DNA from: Ruminococcus flavefaciens | GTDB taxonomy: Bacteria; Bacillota; Clostridia; Oscillospirales; Ruminococcaceae | Direction: 5' to 3' | Assembly: GCA_902796705.1 (NCBI GenBank) | Contig: CADBQF010000381.1 | Span: 1-5,627 of the forward strand | DNA: 5,627 nucleotides | In this document: positions 1 to 5,627 of the stretch, piece by piece | How positions within the stretch are numbered: position 1 is the stretch's first letter | Layout of the letters: each line of letters begins with the position of its first letter | Notes under the pieces: generated by a model | Told to the model about the DNA's origin: nothing | Seen by the model: only the letters and a program-made list of their open reading frames with translations | Databases searched by the model: none | Program-made: the position numbers and the translations under genes

Positions 1-431
1 GCTATCTCAAGAGCCTGCTCGCCGCTGTCCGGCTGTGATACGAGAAGTTCGTCCGTATTTACGCCGAGTGCCTTTGAATATACCGGATCGAGAGCGTGTT
101 CAACGTCGATGAACGCTACCTCGCCGCCGAGCTTCTGTGCCTGGGCGATTATCGAAAGAGCCACCGTTGTCTTACCTGAGCTTTCAGGGCCGTATATCTC
201 GATGATACGTCCTCTCGGAACGCCGCCTATGCCGAGTGCCATATCAAGTGTGAGCGAACCTGTCGGTATAGCTTCAACATCGAGCGTCTTTGACTGTCCG
301 AGACGCATTATAGCACCTGCTCCGTACTTCTTCTCTATCATTTTCAAAGCACCGTTTAGGGCGGTCTTCTTGTCTTCCTTGTCTACAGCTCTGACAACGG
401 CTGCTTTTTTAGCGAGTTCCTTCTTAGCCAT
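1..431 (-). CDS. recA: RecA recombinase, N-terminal part (3' end outside window)
   Basis: RecA is the ATP-dependent strand-exchange protein of homologous recombination; it also triggers LexA cleavage in the SOS response. The 143 codons visible here cover the N-terminal helix region and the first part of the ATPase core. Directly readable are IMRLG (41-45), the PTGSLTLD segment (56-63), the Walker A loop GPESSGKT (81-88), the [10 protein letters not shown] segment (107-116) with the catalytic Glu at 111, and [12 protein letters not shown] (132-143). Compared with E. coli RecA, where Walker A starts at residue 66, the protein has about 15 extra N-terminal residues, rich in lysine ([14 protein letters not shown]...). 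The ATG at 431-429 has a GGAGG seven bases upstream and shares one base with the prmC stop (TAATG), which points to translational coupling. The frame stays open to the window edge. Identity is certain; the rest of the protein cannot be judged. Confidence 0.98.
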   Translation of the reverse strand, partial: MAKKELAKKAAVVRAVDKEDKKTALNGALKMIEKKYGAGAIMRLGQSKTLDVEAIPTGSLTLDMALGIGGVPRGRIIEIYGPESSGKTTVALSIIAQAQKLGGEVAFIDVEHALDPVYSKALGVNTDELLVSQPDSGEQALEI

Positions 432-1288
432 TATACTTCCTCCGTTCTCTGAGCCGATACAGCACGGTATATGCCTGCGAGGTCACGGCTCAGCGTTATA
501 TTGCGAAAATCGTTATCGATGAGTATATCTTTTACATAGTCGTGCTGACCGTCGCCGTATTCATAGCAGAGCCAGCCGTTTTTTCTTAAATGATGCTTCC
601 ATATATCAGTGATCGCCCTGTAAGCATCAAGACCGTCCTCGCCGCCGTACAGGGCAAGCTCCGGCTCGTGGCTCACTTCCGTCTGGAGCTGGGACATTTC
701 CTCTGATGTGAGGTATGGCGGATTGCTCACTATTATATCGAATCCGTCCTCCGGGATATCTTCATTGCCGCCGAGCATGACATCACGTTCTTTTATATTG
801 ATATCAGCATCATTGAGCGAGGCATTCCCTTTAAGATAGGACAATGCCTGCGGAGATATCTCGTATGCCCATACTTCGGCAGACGGCAGTTCCTTTTTGA
901 GAGTCACCGCTATACAGCCTGAACCAGAACAGAGGTCGACTATACGGGGAGATGTGAGCTTTTCACGCCTGCATATCTCTATGATATTCTCAACAAGGAG
1001 TTCTGTCTCCGGACGTGGGATAAGCACTCCCTCTCCGACATTGAACGGATATCCGAAGAATTCCCACCGGCCGAGGAGATACTGCAATGGATATCCCTGC
1101 GAGCGTCTTTCCGTGAGGTCAGTTATCTTTCCTCTGATATCCTCCGGAACCTCCTCCAAAGGCTGGAACATGGGGTTCTTTTCGTTCAGCATATCCTGAA
1201 ATATGCACATCACGTCGAAATCAGCCGTATCGATGCCGGCTCTTTCAAGTTTTTCCCTGCAAAGCACATAGAGTTCCCTGCGTGTCAT
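431..1288 (-). CDS. prmC: Peptide chain release factor N5-glutamine methyltransferase PrmC (HemK)
   Basis: PrmC uses S-adenosylmethionine to methylate the glutamine of the GGQ motif in release factors RF1 and RF2, which speeds peptide release at stop codons; it is cytoplasmic. From the ATG the protein has 285 residues, normal for the family. The N-terminal helical domain (about 1-75) ends in PLQYLLG; then come LIPRPETE (89-96), the SAM-binding loop [12 protein letters not shown] (117-128), the catalytic NPPY (189-192) and, near the end, EYGDGQ (243-248). All key motifs are intact. The start is uncertain: GTG codons at 1297 and 1294 are also in frame. GGAGG at 1302-1306 is 7 bases from GTG 1294, which would overlap the previous stop by four bases (GTGA), but 13 bases from ATG 1288. 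I chose ATG because TRRELY right after it fits the usual family start. The gene follows DUF1385 and runs directly into recA; prfA, its frequent neighbour, is not adjacent. Confidence 0.97.
   Translation of the reverse strand: MTRRELYVLCREKLERAGIDTADFDVMCIFQDMLNEKNPMFQPLEEVPEDIRGKITDLTERRSQGYPLQYLLGRWEFFGYPFNVGEGVLIPRPETELLVENIIEICRREKLTSPRIVDLCSGSGCIAVTLKKELPSAEVWAYEISPQALSYLKGNASLNDADINIKERDVMLGGNEDIPEDGFDIIVSNPPYLTSEEMSQLQTEVSHEPELALYGGEDGLDAYRAITDIWKHHLRKNGWLCYEYGDGQHDYVKDILIDNDFRNITLSRDLAGIYRAVSAQRTEEV
439..443 (-). promoter_or_regulatory. Ribosome binding site of recA, inside the end of prmC
   Basis: GGAGG stands seven bases before the recA ATG at 431, within the last codons of prmC. 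The ATG shares one base with the prmC TAA. Strong initiation plus stop-start fusion suggests recA is translated both independently and by re-initiation. Confidence 0.85.
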
Positions 1289-1290
1289 TG

Positions 1291-2214
1291 TCACCACTTG
1301 TCCTCCGTCCTGTCCTGCGGTATGCAGGGAGTCATTGCGGCTATGGCGATCTCTATCATGCTGTCGTCGGGTTCTCTTGTGGTTATCCTCTGCATAGCGA
1401 GTCCGGGGGCAGAGAGTATCTTCGTGAATATATTATCGTGATTTCCTGCAAGACGTATGCACTCATACGATATGCCGACCACGAGCGGCAGAAGTATAAG
1501 GCTCGTCACCATTCTCTGCCATGTCACTGTGAAAGGCACGAAGCACATGACGAATATGCTCACGAGAAGCACGATGAATATGAAGCTCGTTCCGCATCTC
1601 TTGTGGAAACGTGTCTGTTTGCGGATATTCTCGACTGTCAGCGGAAGCTCGGCTTCGTGGCAGGCTATCGTCTTATGCTCTGCACCGTGGTATTCGTACT
1701 GTCTGCGGATATCTTTCATAAGGCTTATGAGGTACATATACGATACGAATATCACTATCTTGACGAGTCCTTCAAGCATCGAGCGGACTATCATCATCTT
1801 CCTGACTGACGGGAAGAATCCCACTATCCACTTGGGCAGGAATATGAACATTCCTACTGCAAGGACGATACCGAGCAGAACACCTATATACATGAAGGCA
1901 CTCATGAGAGCGGAGGCATTCTCCGCCTCGGCTTTTTCCTCCTCGGTGAACTGCTTTTCGGCAGACTTCATCATGTACTTATAGCCTTTTACGAGAGAGA
2001 TGACGAAATTCGTGCAGCCTCTCACAAGGGGGACTTTCCTGTACCACGGAGCGTTCTTTCCGTTATTTTCCTCCCATGTCTCAACGTCTATCGAACCGTC
2101 CGGAAGCCGGCAAGCCATTGCACCTGTTGCAGGGCCGAGCATCATGATGCCCTCTATAAGTGCCTGACCGCCTATCTTTGACTTGAACTTCTCTCCGCTG
2201 GAATTATTTCCCAT
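1291..2214 (-). CDS. DUF1385 family membrane protein (YqhQ-type), function unknown
   Basis: This 307-residue protein matches the DUF1385 family (YqhQ of Bacillus subtilis), whose biochemical role is not established. Family hallmarks are readable: GGQALIEGIMMLGP near the N-terminus (15-28), EYHGAEHKT (174-182) followed by LTVENIRKQTR (192-202), HKRCGTSF (204-211), and the C-terminal APGLAMQRITTREPDD (269-284). Four hydrophobic stretches fit membrane helices, at about 103-126, 145-166, 208-228 and 234-252. The conserved His/Glu/Cys motifs lie in the loop between the second and third helices, so a metal-binding or catalytic site on one membrane face is possible, but this is inference. The ATG at 2214 has AAAGGAG eight bases upstream. 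It lies 19 bases after the kinase stop and its own stop abuts prmC. The DUF1385-prmC pairing recurs in Clostridia, as I recall, often near rpmE and prfA. The family assignment is firm; the function is not known. Confidence 0.95.
   Translation of the reverse strand: MGNNSSGEKFKSKIGGQALIEGIMMLGPATGAMACRLPDGSIDVETWEENNGKNAPWYRKVPLVRGCTNFVISLVKGYKYMMKSAEKQFTEEEKAEAENASALMSAFMYIGVLLGIVLAVGMFIFLPKWIVGFFPSVRKMMIVRSMLEGLVKIVIFVSYMYLISLMKDIRRQYEYHGAEHKTIACHEAELPLTVENIRKQTRFHKRCGTSFIFIVLLVSIFVMCFVPFTVTWQRMVTSLILLPLVVGISYECIRLAGNHDNIFTKILSAPGLAMQRITTREPDDSMIEIAIAAMTPCIPQDRTEDKW
1302..1306 (-). promoter_or_regulatory. Ribosome binding site of prmC, inside the end of DUF1385
   Basis: GGAGG lies in the last codons of the DUF1385 gene. 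It is 4 bases from GTG 1297, 7 from GTG 1294 and 13 from ATG 1288. The GGTGA just before the ATG also matches the 3' part of the Shine-Dalgarno sequence, so sequence alone leaves GTG 1294 and ATG 1288 both open. Confidence 0.7.
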
Positions 2215-2222
2215 TTATCAAG

Positions 2223-2229
2223 CTCCTTT
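2223..2229 (-). promoter_or_regulatory. Ribosome binding site of the DUF1385 gene
   Basis: AAAGGAG stands eight bases before ATG 2214, within the 19-base gap after the kinase stop. The gap is too short for a separate terminator and promoter, so co-transcription with the two-component genes is likely. Confidence 0.85.
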
Positions 2230-2233
2230 CATA

Positions 2234-3634
2234 TCATTTCTTTGCCGGAAGCTTTATCGTTACGGCAGTACCTTTTCCCTCACCGGGACTTGTGATATCC
2301 ATAGAGCCTCCGTGCATGGCGATTATCTCGTCAGCAACGGCAAGTCCTATGCCCGAACCTCTCCTTGTGTGGTTCGCCTTGTAGAATTTTGTCTTTACCT
2401 TAGCAAGGTCAGATTCCTTGATGCCGCAGCCTGTGTCGGTGACTCTGACAACGACATTTCCGTCTGATTCTGATGCGTTGATAGTTACAGTATCGCCTGC
2501 TGACGAATACTTTATCGCATTGTCTATTATATTGATGAAGACCTGACGTATGCGGTTCTTGTCTCCGAATACGAAAGGAAGCATCTCCGGTTCGTCGTAG
2601 ATTATCTGTATATTCTCACGTCTTGCCTTGTCGCTGTAGATAAGGACGGCATCGCCAAGCTCTGCGAGTATATCCATATTTGCGTTCTGCAGCGTGAAGT
2701 GGCCGCTCTGCATACGTGAGAAGTCGAGAAGCTCCTCTACCATTTGTGAAAGACGCTCTGTCTCGTTGACGATGACTCCTACGCCCTTTTTCATGGTGTC
2801 CGGATTGTGTTCGCTGTCGAGCATAAGTGTCTCCGCCCAGCCTTTTATGGCGGTGAGAGGCGTTCTCAGCTCGTGCGATACTGATGATATGAACTCATTC
2901 TTCATGGCTTCGGCATTTGAAAGCTCATCTGCCATGTGGTTTATAGCCGTACACAGGTCGCCTATCTCGTCGCTGCTCTGGTTCTCTATCCTGACAGAGA
3001 AGTCGCCCATTGCGAATTTGCGGGCGATGCTGCTTATCTGCCGTATGGGGCGGACTATCGAGCCGGCGAAGTAGAGTCCCGCCGACAGTATGATGAATAT
3101 TATCGCCAGACACGCCGATGTCATCAGTATGATATACGTCTTTATCGTATTGTCTATTGCCGTGAGCGAAGTTACCATTCTCACGGCACTGTATTCGCTG
3201 CTCATGGAAGATACCGGCACTGATACCGAGAGTATCTTCTCGCCGCCGGGAAGCCGTCCGACGTATCCGTCCTTTGCGGTGCTTATATCGTCCTCATAGT
3301 CGGTCATGAGCGTCTGTTCGTCCGGGGAGAATCCCGATGACGTGAGGACGACTCTGCCCTTTGAGTTTATCGCCATAAGCTCTATCTTGTCCTTCTCGTT
3401 GAAGCTTTCGAGCATATTCCTCATCTCGGCGGAGAAGTTTGCGGACGTATCCTGTGCGTGTATGCTCAGTACGCTCGTAACGGCATTCAGCTTCGATATG
3501 AGGTACTGTTTCGCTGAACTGTAGTAATATTTGTGTATGGCATATATGAAAGCCATATCGAAAACGAGCAGTACAAGCACGACGACTCCGAGGTTGTTGA
3601 AGATCCAGCGTTTTGTGATACTTTTTTTAGCCAT
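2234..3634 (-). CDS. Two-component sensor histidine kinase (HAMP domain)
   Basis: This is a 466-residue membrane sensor kinase that autophosphorylates on histidine and passes the phosphate to the response regulator encoded just before it. Order of parts: a short cytoplasmic N-terminus, membrane helix 1 (about 14-34), an extracytoplasmic sensor region (about 35-166), membrane helix 2 (about 167-190), HAMP linker (about 191-243), the dimerisation/phosphoacceptor domain with SHELRTPL (253-260, His at 254), and the ATPase domain with an N-box around IIDNAIKYS (369-377), DTGCGI (400-405), KFYKAN (416-421) and GSGIGLAV (426-433). All catalytic boxes are intact. The sensor region includes the strand-like MAINSKGRVVLTSSGF (87-102), reminiscent of the PAS-like (Cache-type) sensor folds of PhoR/WalK-type kinases; the ligand is unknown. 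The ATG shares a base with the regulator stop (TAATG) and has no good ribosome binding site, so translation probably depends on the upstream gene. Confidence 0.97.
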   Translation of the reverse strand: MAKKSITKRWIFNNLGVVVLVLLVFDMAFIYAIHKYYYSSAKQYLISKLNAVTSVLSIHAQDTSANFSAEMRNMLESFNEKDKIELMAINSKGRVVLTSSGFSPDEQTLMTDYEDDISTAKDGYVGRLPGGEKILSVSVPVSSMSSEYSAVRMVTSLTAIDNTIKTYIILMTSACLAIIFIILSAGLYFAGSIVRPIRQISSIARKFAMGDFSVRIENQSSDEIGDLCTAINHMADELSNAEAMKNEFISSVSHELRTPLTAIKGWAETLMLDSEHNPDTMKKGVGVIVNETERLSQMVEELLDFSRMQSGHFTLQNANMDILAELGDAVLIYSDKARRENIQIIYDEPEMLPFVFGDKNRIRQVFINIIDNAIKYSSAGDTVTINASESDGNVVVRVTDTGCGIKESDLAKVKTKFYKANHTRRGSGIGLAVADEIIAMHGGSMDITSPGEGKGTAVTIKLPAKK

Positions 3635-3636
3635 TA
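3632..3636 (-). promoter_or_regulatory. TAATG stop-start fusion, regulator to kinase
   Basis: The TAA of the response regulator shares its last A with the ATG of the kinase. Only a weak GGA about 13 bases upstream could serve as a ribosome binding site, so the kinase is probably translated by ribosomes that finish the regulator, which would keep kinase levels at or below regulator levels. Confidence 0.75.
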
Positions 3637-4335
3637 CTGCATATCATTCCATTTATAGCCGTAGCCCCAGATCGTGATGATATATCTCGGATTGGAAGGC
3701 TCTTCTTCTATCTTCATGCGTATCCTTCTGATATTTACATCGACTATCTTGTCGTCGCCGTAGTAGCTCTCGCCCCATATATGGTTGAGGATACTTGCTC
3801 TGTCGAGGGCGGTGTTCTTGTTGTTCATGAAGTATTCGAGTATCTGGTATTCCACCTGGGTAAGCTCGATCGGCTTGCCGTCCTTGGTTACAGTCCTGCT
3901 CTTGAGGTTGAGTACGAACGGGCCGGACTCAATAACGGACTGCTTCTCGTTCTTTATGAAGCTCATGCAGACTCTTCTGTAGATCGCATCGACACGGGCA
4001 GTCAGCTCTGAGGGCGAGAACGGCTTGGTGATATAATCATCAGCACCGATCATAAGACCGCTCACCTTATCCATTTCCTGAGTGCGTGCCGTAAGCATGA
4101 TGATGCCTATGGTAGAGCTTTTCTCACGTATCTTTTTGCACACGGTGAAGCCGTCTATTCCCGGCATCATTATATCGAGCAGGACGATGTCGAAGTTGCC
4201 GTGTTCCTTCTCGAAGGTTTCGAGGGCGGCTTCTCCGCAGTCAACGTCCACAACGTCATAGCCTGCACGTTTGAGGTTGATGACCACGAATTCACGGATA
4301 GTAGCTTCGTCCTCACAGATGAGTATGCGTTTCAT
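3634..4335 (-). CDS. OmpR/PhoB-family response regulator
   Basis: This is a 233-residue DNA-binding response regulator, the cytoplasmic partner of the kinase that follows it. The receiver domain (about 2-118) has the acidic pair Glu8-Asp9, the phosphoacceptor Asp54 in VLLDIMMPG, Thr82, and Lys104 in the YITKPF motif (101-106). The C-terminal winged-helix domain (about 134-230) shows ELTQVEYQILEYFM (157-170), the recognition-helix region VDVNIRRIRMKIE (198-210) and the terminal WGYGYKW hairpin (223-229), typical of OmpR/PhoB proteins, which bind direct-repeat half-sites as dimers. An in-frame GTG nine bases upstream (4344) overlaps the AAAGGAG ribosome binding site, so the ATG at 4335, eight bases after that site, is the better start. 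The stop overlaps the kinase start by one base. The target genes are unknown; the flanking operon and the calcium-loop gene upstream are the obvious candidates. Confidence 0.97.
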   Translation of the reverse strand: MKRILICEDEATIREFVVINLKRAGYDVVDVDCGEAALETFEKEHGNFDIVLLDIMMPGIDGFTVCKKIREKSSTIGIIMLTARTQEMDKVSGLMIGADDYITKPFSPSELTARVDAIYRRVCMSFIKNEKQSVIESGPFVLNLKSRTVTKDGKPIELTQVEYQILEYFMNNKNTALDRASILNHIWGESYYGDDKIVDVNIRRIRMKIEEEPSNPRYIITIWGYGYKWNDMQ

Positions 4336-4343
4336 TGTTATCA

Positions 4344-4350
4344 CTCCTTT
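4344..4350 (-). promoter_or_regulatory. Ribosome binding site of the response regulator (decides start)
   Basis: AAAGGAG is followed by eight bases and then the ATG at 4335. The in-frame GTG at 4344 shares a base with this site and cannot be used with it, so ATG 4335 is preferred. Confidence 0.85.
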
Positions 4351-4359
4351 TACACGTTC

Positions 4360-4379
4360 CCGGGCAGATCATCTCCCGG
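4360..4379 (-). other. Imperfect hairpin just ahead of the response-regulator ribosome binding site
   Basis: CCGGG (minus strand, 4379-4375) pairs with CCCGG (4364-4360). The stem can extend by two further pairs past a bulged G, leaving a five-base loop. The hairpin ends nine bases before the AAAGGAG site and is not followed by a T-run, so it does not look like an intrinsic terminator. It could influence ribosome access or be an RNA end-protecting structure; this is inference. Confidence 0.4.
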
Positions 4380-4387
4380 TATGCACA

Positions 4388-4437
4388 GTCAGCGTCAGAG
4401 ATGCCTGACACCGGCGTAAATATCAGAAATCTGTCAG
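4388..4437. repeat. Cluster of four GTCAG/CTGAC elements
   Basis: On the plus strand, GTCAG occurs at 4388-4392, 4394-4398 and 4433-4437, and its reverse complement CTGAC at 4405-4409. The first two form a direct repeat with a six-base period. The pair 4394-4398/4405-4409 forms a small hairpin (five-base stem, six-base loop). A longer inverted repeat pairs CTGACA at 4405-4410 with TGTCAG at 4432-4437, overlapping the upstream stop codon. It could be an operator for the adjacent OmpR/PhoB-type regulator or an RNA structure; neither is shown by the sequence alone. Confidence 0.4.
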
Positions 4438-5627
4438 TCGTTGAACATGAATCCAACGGCTGCATCTCCGGCTGTAATGGAGAGGTCATCGCCCACTCCT
4501 TCATCTGCCGGGGGGATATATGCAAGGTATGCGGAATCTCCCTTTGTCCGCAGGAGCTTGTATCCGCTCGATATCTTGTCCTCTCTCTCCGGAGCGTCGT
4601 CGGCACGGCTTATCCTGAGAAGTTCCCTGCCGGTCTGACCGTCATCGTATACGCAGAAGACGATCTCGCCGTAGACAGGATCGAGCTTCACAGTCACCCT
4701 GTCACGCCATTTATCGGGGAAGAGGAAGATATATCCGTCATTGAGGCTGTAATAGGACGAGTATTTCTGTTCGAGACTGCCCTGATCGTTCACGAAGAGC
4801 CAGTTCGTTATCTTCATCTGCTCGCTCTCCGATGAACCCTCATAGCCGGGGGCTATCTCCTGAACGGGTATCTCCGGGATACCGTCGCCGTCCACATCGA
4901 ACGAATTGCAGCCGGAAGGCCTTACTGTATCGAGCGATTCCTCCGGTGCTGCGAATATCTTGTTGAGTCCCGAACCGTCCATATAAAGCACGTCGGTCTG
5001 TATGAGTCCCGTACCGGAAACAGCGTCTATATACAATGCGTTCCTGCCGCCTGAGATATTTCCGTAGCTTATCCTGTCGAATTCAGTGAAATTTCCGCTC
5101 AGTTCGCATCTGTTGCGGTGGTAGATGCCGTCCGCATCGAGCTGATATGCGTCGGCAATAGCCGGAGAACCTCCCGAAGAACCGGTCAGCAGGAGGAATT
5201 CCTTCTCGCCGTTGCCGTCCATGTCGGTCACATCTATAAAGGAATACGATTCCGAGAAATCGTCCTCTATCGTGCCGTCGGAGTAGGTATAGACTGAAAC
5301 GTTCTTCTCCGAGCGGTTGATGAGGCTGCTTCCTATGATGAGGTTCACTCTGCTGTTGGAGCCGAGCCGGGATATCATTACTTTTTCTATCTCAGTACCC
5401 TTTGCCGGAGTATCGCAGACCGAACGCCACCTGCCGTCTGCTTTGTCGAGGATATTTATACGGAGCGTATTTTCTTCCATAGCAAGGCTTGCTTTCTCAT
5501 AGAAGACAACAGCTTCATTTCCGCCGTCGCCGTCGATATCCTCAACGATGAAGGCGGACAGATACTTTCCGGATTTCGGGTATTTAAGGCTTATAGACGT
5601 ACCTGTGGCATCTGTCAATGCACTGTA
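4434..5627 (-). CDS. Calcium-loop (FG-GAP/VCBS-like repeat) protein, probably exported; 5' end outside window
   Basis: The reading frame is open from the window edge to the TGA at 4436-4434, giving 398 visible codons. An in-frame TTG at 5618 is not a convincing start, because the frame continues upstream (Tyr-Ser-Ala-Leu...). Three D-x-D-G-(D/N)-G-x-x-E loops are visible (DIDGDGGNE, DMDGNGEKE, DVDGDGIPE), each between hydrophobic strands and spaced about 105-109 residues apart. This resembles the integrin-alpha/FG-GAP or VCBS beta-propeller blades that bind calcium. The last ~110 residues lack such loops but have LNDGYIFLFPDKWRDRVTV (292-310 counted from the TTG), a pattern I associate with a beta-rich domain of Firmicute extracytoplasmic proteins. 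The signal peptide or lipobox, if present, would be outside the window, so export is inferred. It is not a dockerin: there is no paired 22-residue repeat. It lies 98 bases ahead of the two-component genes in the same direction, so it may be a sensor accessory or a regulated surface protein. Molecular function unknown. Confidence 0.85.
   Translation of the reverse strand, partial: YSALTDATGTSISLKYPKSGKYLSAFIVEDIDGDGGNEAVVFYEKASLAMEENTLRINILDKADGRWRSVCDTPAKGTEIEKVMISRLGSNSRVNLIIGSSLINRSEKNVSVYTYSDGTIEDDFSESYSFIDVTDMDGNGEKEFLLLTGSSGGSPAIADAYQLDADGIYHRNRCELSGNFTEFDRISYGNISGGRNALYIDAVSGTGLIQTDVLYMDGSGLNKIFAAPEESLDTVRPSGCNSFDVDGDGIPEIPVQEIAPGYEGSSESEQMKITNWLFVNDQGSLEQKYSSYYSLNDGYIFLFPDKWRDRVTVKLDPVYGEIVFCVYDDGQTGRELLRISRADDAPEREDKISSGYKLLRTKGDSAYLAYIPPADEGVGDDLSITAGDAAVGFMFND
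4872..5540 (-). repeat. Three Asp-rich calcium-loop repeats inside the FG-GAP-like gene
   Basis: Three copies of a nine-residue loop, D-x-D-G-(D/N)-G-x-x-E, are encoded at 5540-5514, 5225-5199 and 4898-4872. Each has oxygen-bearing side chains at loop positions 1, 3, 5 and 9, as in calcium-binding propeller blades. The copies are 105-109 codons apart, so each may mark a unit of one or two blades. The DNA between the copies is not closely similar, which indicates old repeats kept by function rather than recent duplication. Confidence 0.75.

Larger units (their letters stand above)
4336..4433 (-). promoter_or_regulatory. Leader region of the response-regulator operon
   Basis: This 98-base gap between the calcium-loop gene and the response regulator is the only sizeable non-coding stretch in the window, and hence the likeliest place for a promoter or control site of the downstream genes. 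It holds repeated GTCAG/CTGAC elements, a CCGGG/CCCGG hairpin and the ribosome binding site. I could not find a convincing pair of -35 and -10 boxes by eye. No run of T follows either hairpin on the minus strand, so read-through from the upstream gene is also possible. Confidence 0.4.

Noticed and set aside
434..545. LexA box or promoter for recA inside the end of prmC
   Set aside because: There is no GAAC-N4-GTTC palindrome; a TATAAC at about 497-502 has no acceptable -35 box 16-18 bases upstream.
1282..1984. Two 175-codon open frames on the plus strand opposite DUF1385
   Set aside because: They overlap each other and the clearly conserved DUF1385 gene, have no family resemblance, and their His/Tyr/Arg-rich composition is what an antisense reading of a real gene gives.
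4344..4344. GTG start of the response regulator at 4344
   Set aside because: It overlaps its own would-be ribosome binding site; ATG 4335 has ideal eight-base spacing and gives the usual short N-terminus (MKRILICEDE).
4360..4409. Intrinsic terminator between the calcium-loop gene and the response regulator
   Set aside because: Two hairpins exist, but neither is followed by a T-run in the direction of transcription; the first stem is only five base pairs and the second is followed by GAACGTGTAAAAGG.
4335..4835. 166-codon plus-strand open frame across the regulator leader and the end of the calcium-loop gene
   Set aside because: It has no recognisable domain and lies opposite a frame with clear calcium-loop motifs; it is best explained as an antisense shadow.
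4872..5540. Dockerin module, suggested by the D-x-D-G-D-G loops and possible ruminococcal origin
   Set aside because: Dockerins have two ~22-residue repeats close together near one end. Here single loops are more than 100 residues apart, which fits FG-GAP/VCBS-type blades instead.
5618..5618. TTG at 5618 as the true start of the calcium-loop gene
   Set aside because: The frame remains open to the window edge, there is no ribosome binding site in the nine bases available, and starting here would leave an exported-type protein without a signal peptide.

Overview
The window is a block of six genes, all read on the minus strand, so transcription runs from the high coordinates to the low ones. 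Both end genes are cut by the window edges. In transcription order they are: a secreted-type protein with three calcium-loop (FG-GAP/VCBS-like) repeats (5' end missing); an OmpR/PhoB-type response regulator; its membrane sensor histidine kinase; a DUF1385 (YqhQ-type) membrane protein; the release-factor glutamine methyltransferase PrmC; and the N-terminal 143 codons of recA (3' end missing). No tRNA, rRNA, CRISPR array, insertion sequence or plus-strand gene is visible.

The likely host is a Clostridia-class Firmicute, probably Ruminococcus or a relative (Oscillospiraceae). This is inference from the DUF1385-prmC pair, which is typical of Clostridia; strong AAAGGAG/GGAGG ribosome binding sites; kinase and regulator sequences of clostridial style; acidic D-x-D-G-D-G loops like those common in ruminococcal secreted proteins; and roughly balanced base composition with many ATA isoleucine codons. 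No single feature proves the genus.

Layout. At 4434-5627 lies the calcium-loop protein, then a 98-base gap with several short inverted repeats. At 2234-4335 lie the two-component genes, with stop and start fused as TAATG. A 19-base gap follows, then DUF1385 at 1291-2214. The DUF1385 stop is within a few bases of the prmC start (about 1288), and the prmC stop is fused with the recA start as TAATG at 429-433. From 4335 down to 1 there is no gap longer than 19 bases and no intrinsic terminator, so these five genes could be one transcript.

How the genes may work together. The histidine kinase senses something outside the membrane and phosphorylates the regulator at Asp54. The calcium-loop protein beside them is a candidate surface partner or target. 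DUF1385 is of unknown function, and PrmC and RecA are housekeeping proteins of translation termination and recombination. The most notable point is that recA seems to sit last in a signalling/housekeeping operon, translationally linked to prmC, with no obvious promoter or LexA-type site directly in front of it. I see no clear evidence of a wholly new defence or mobile system here.
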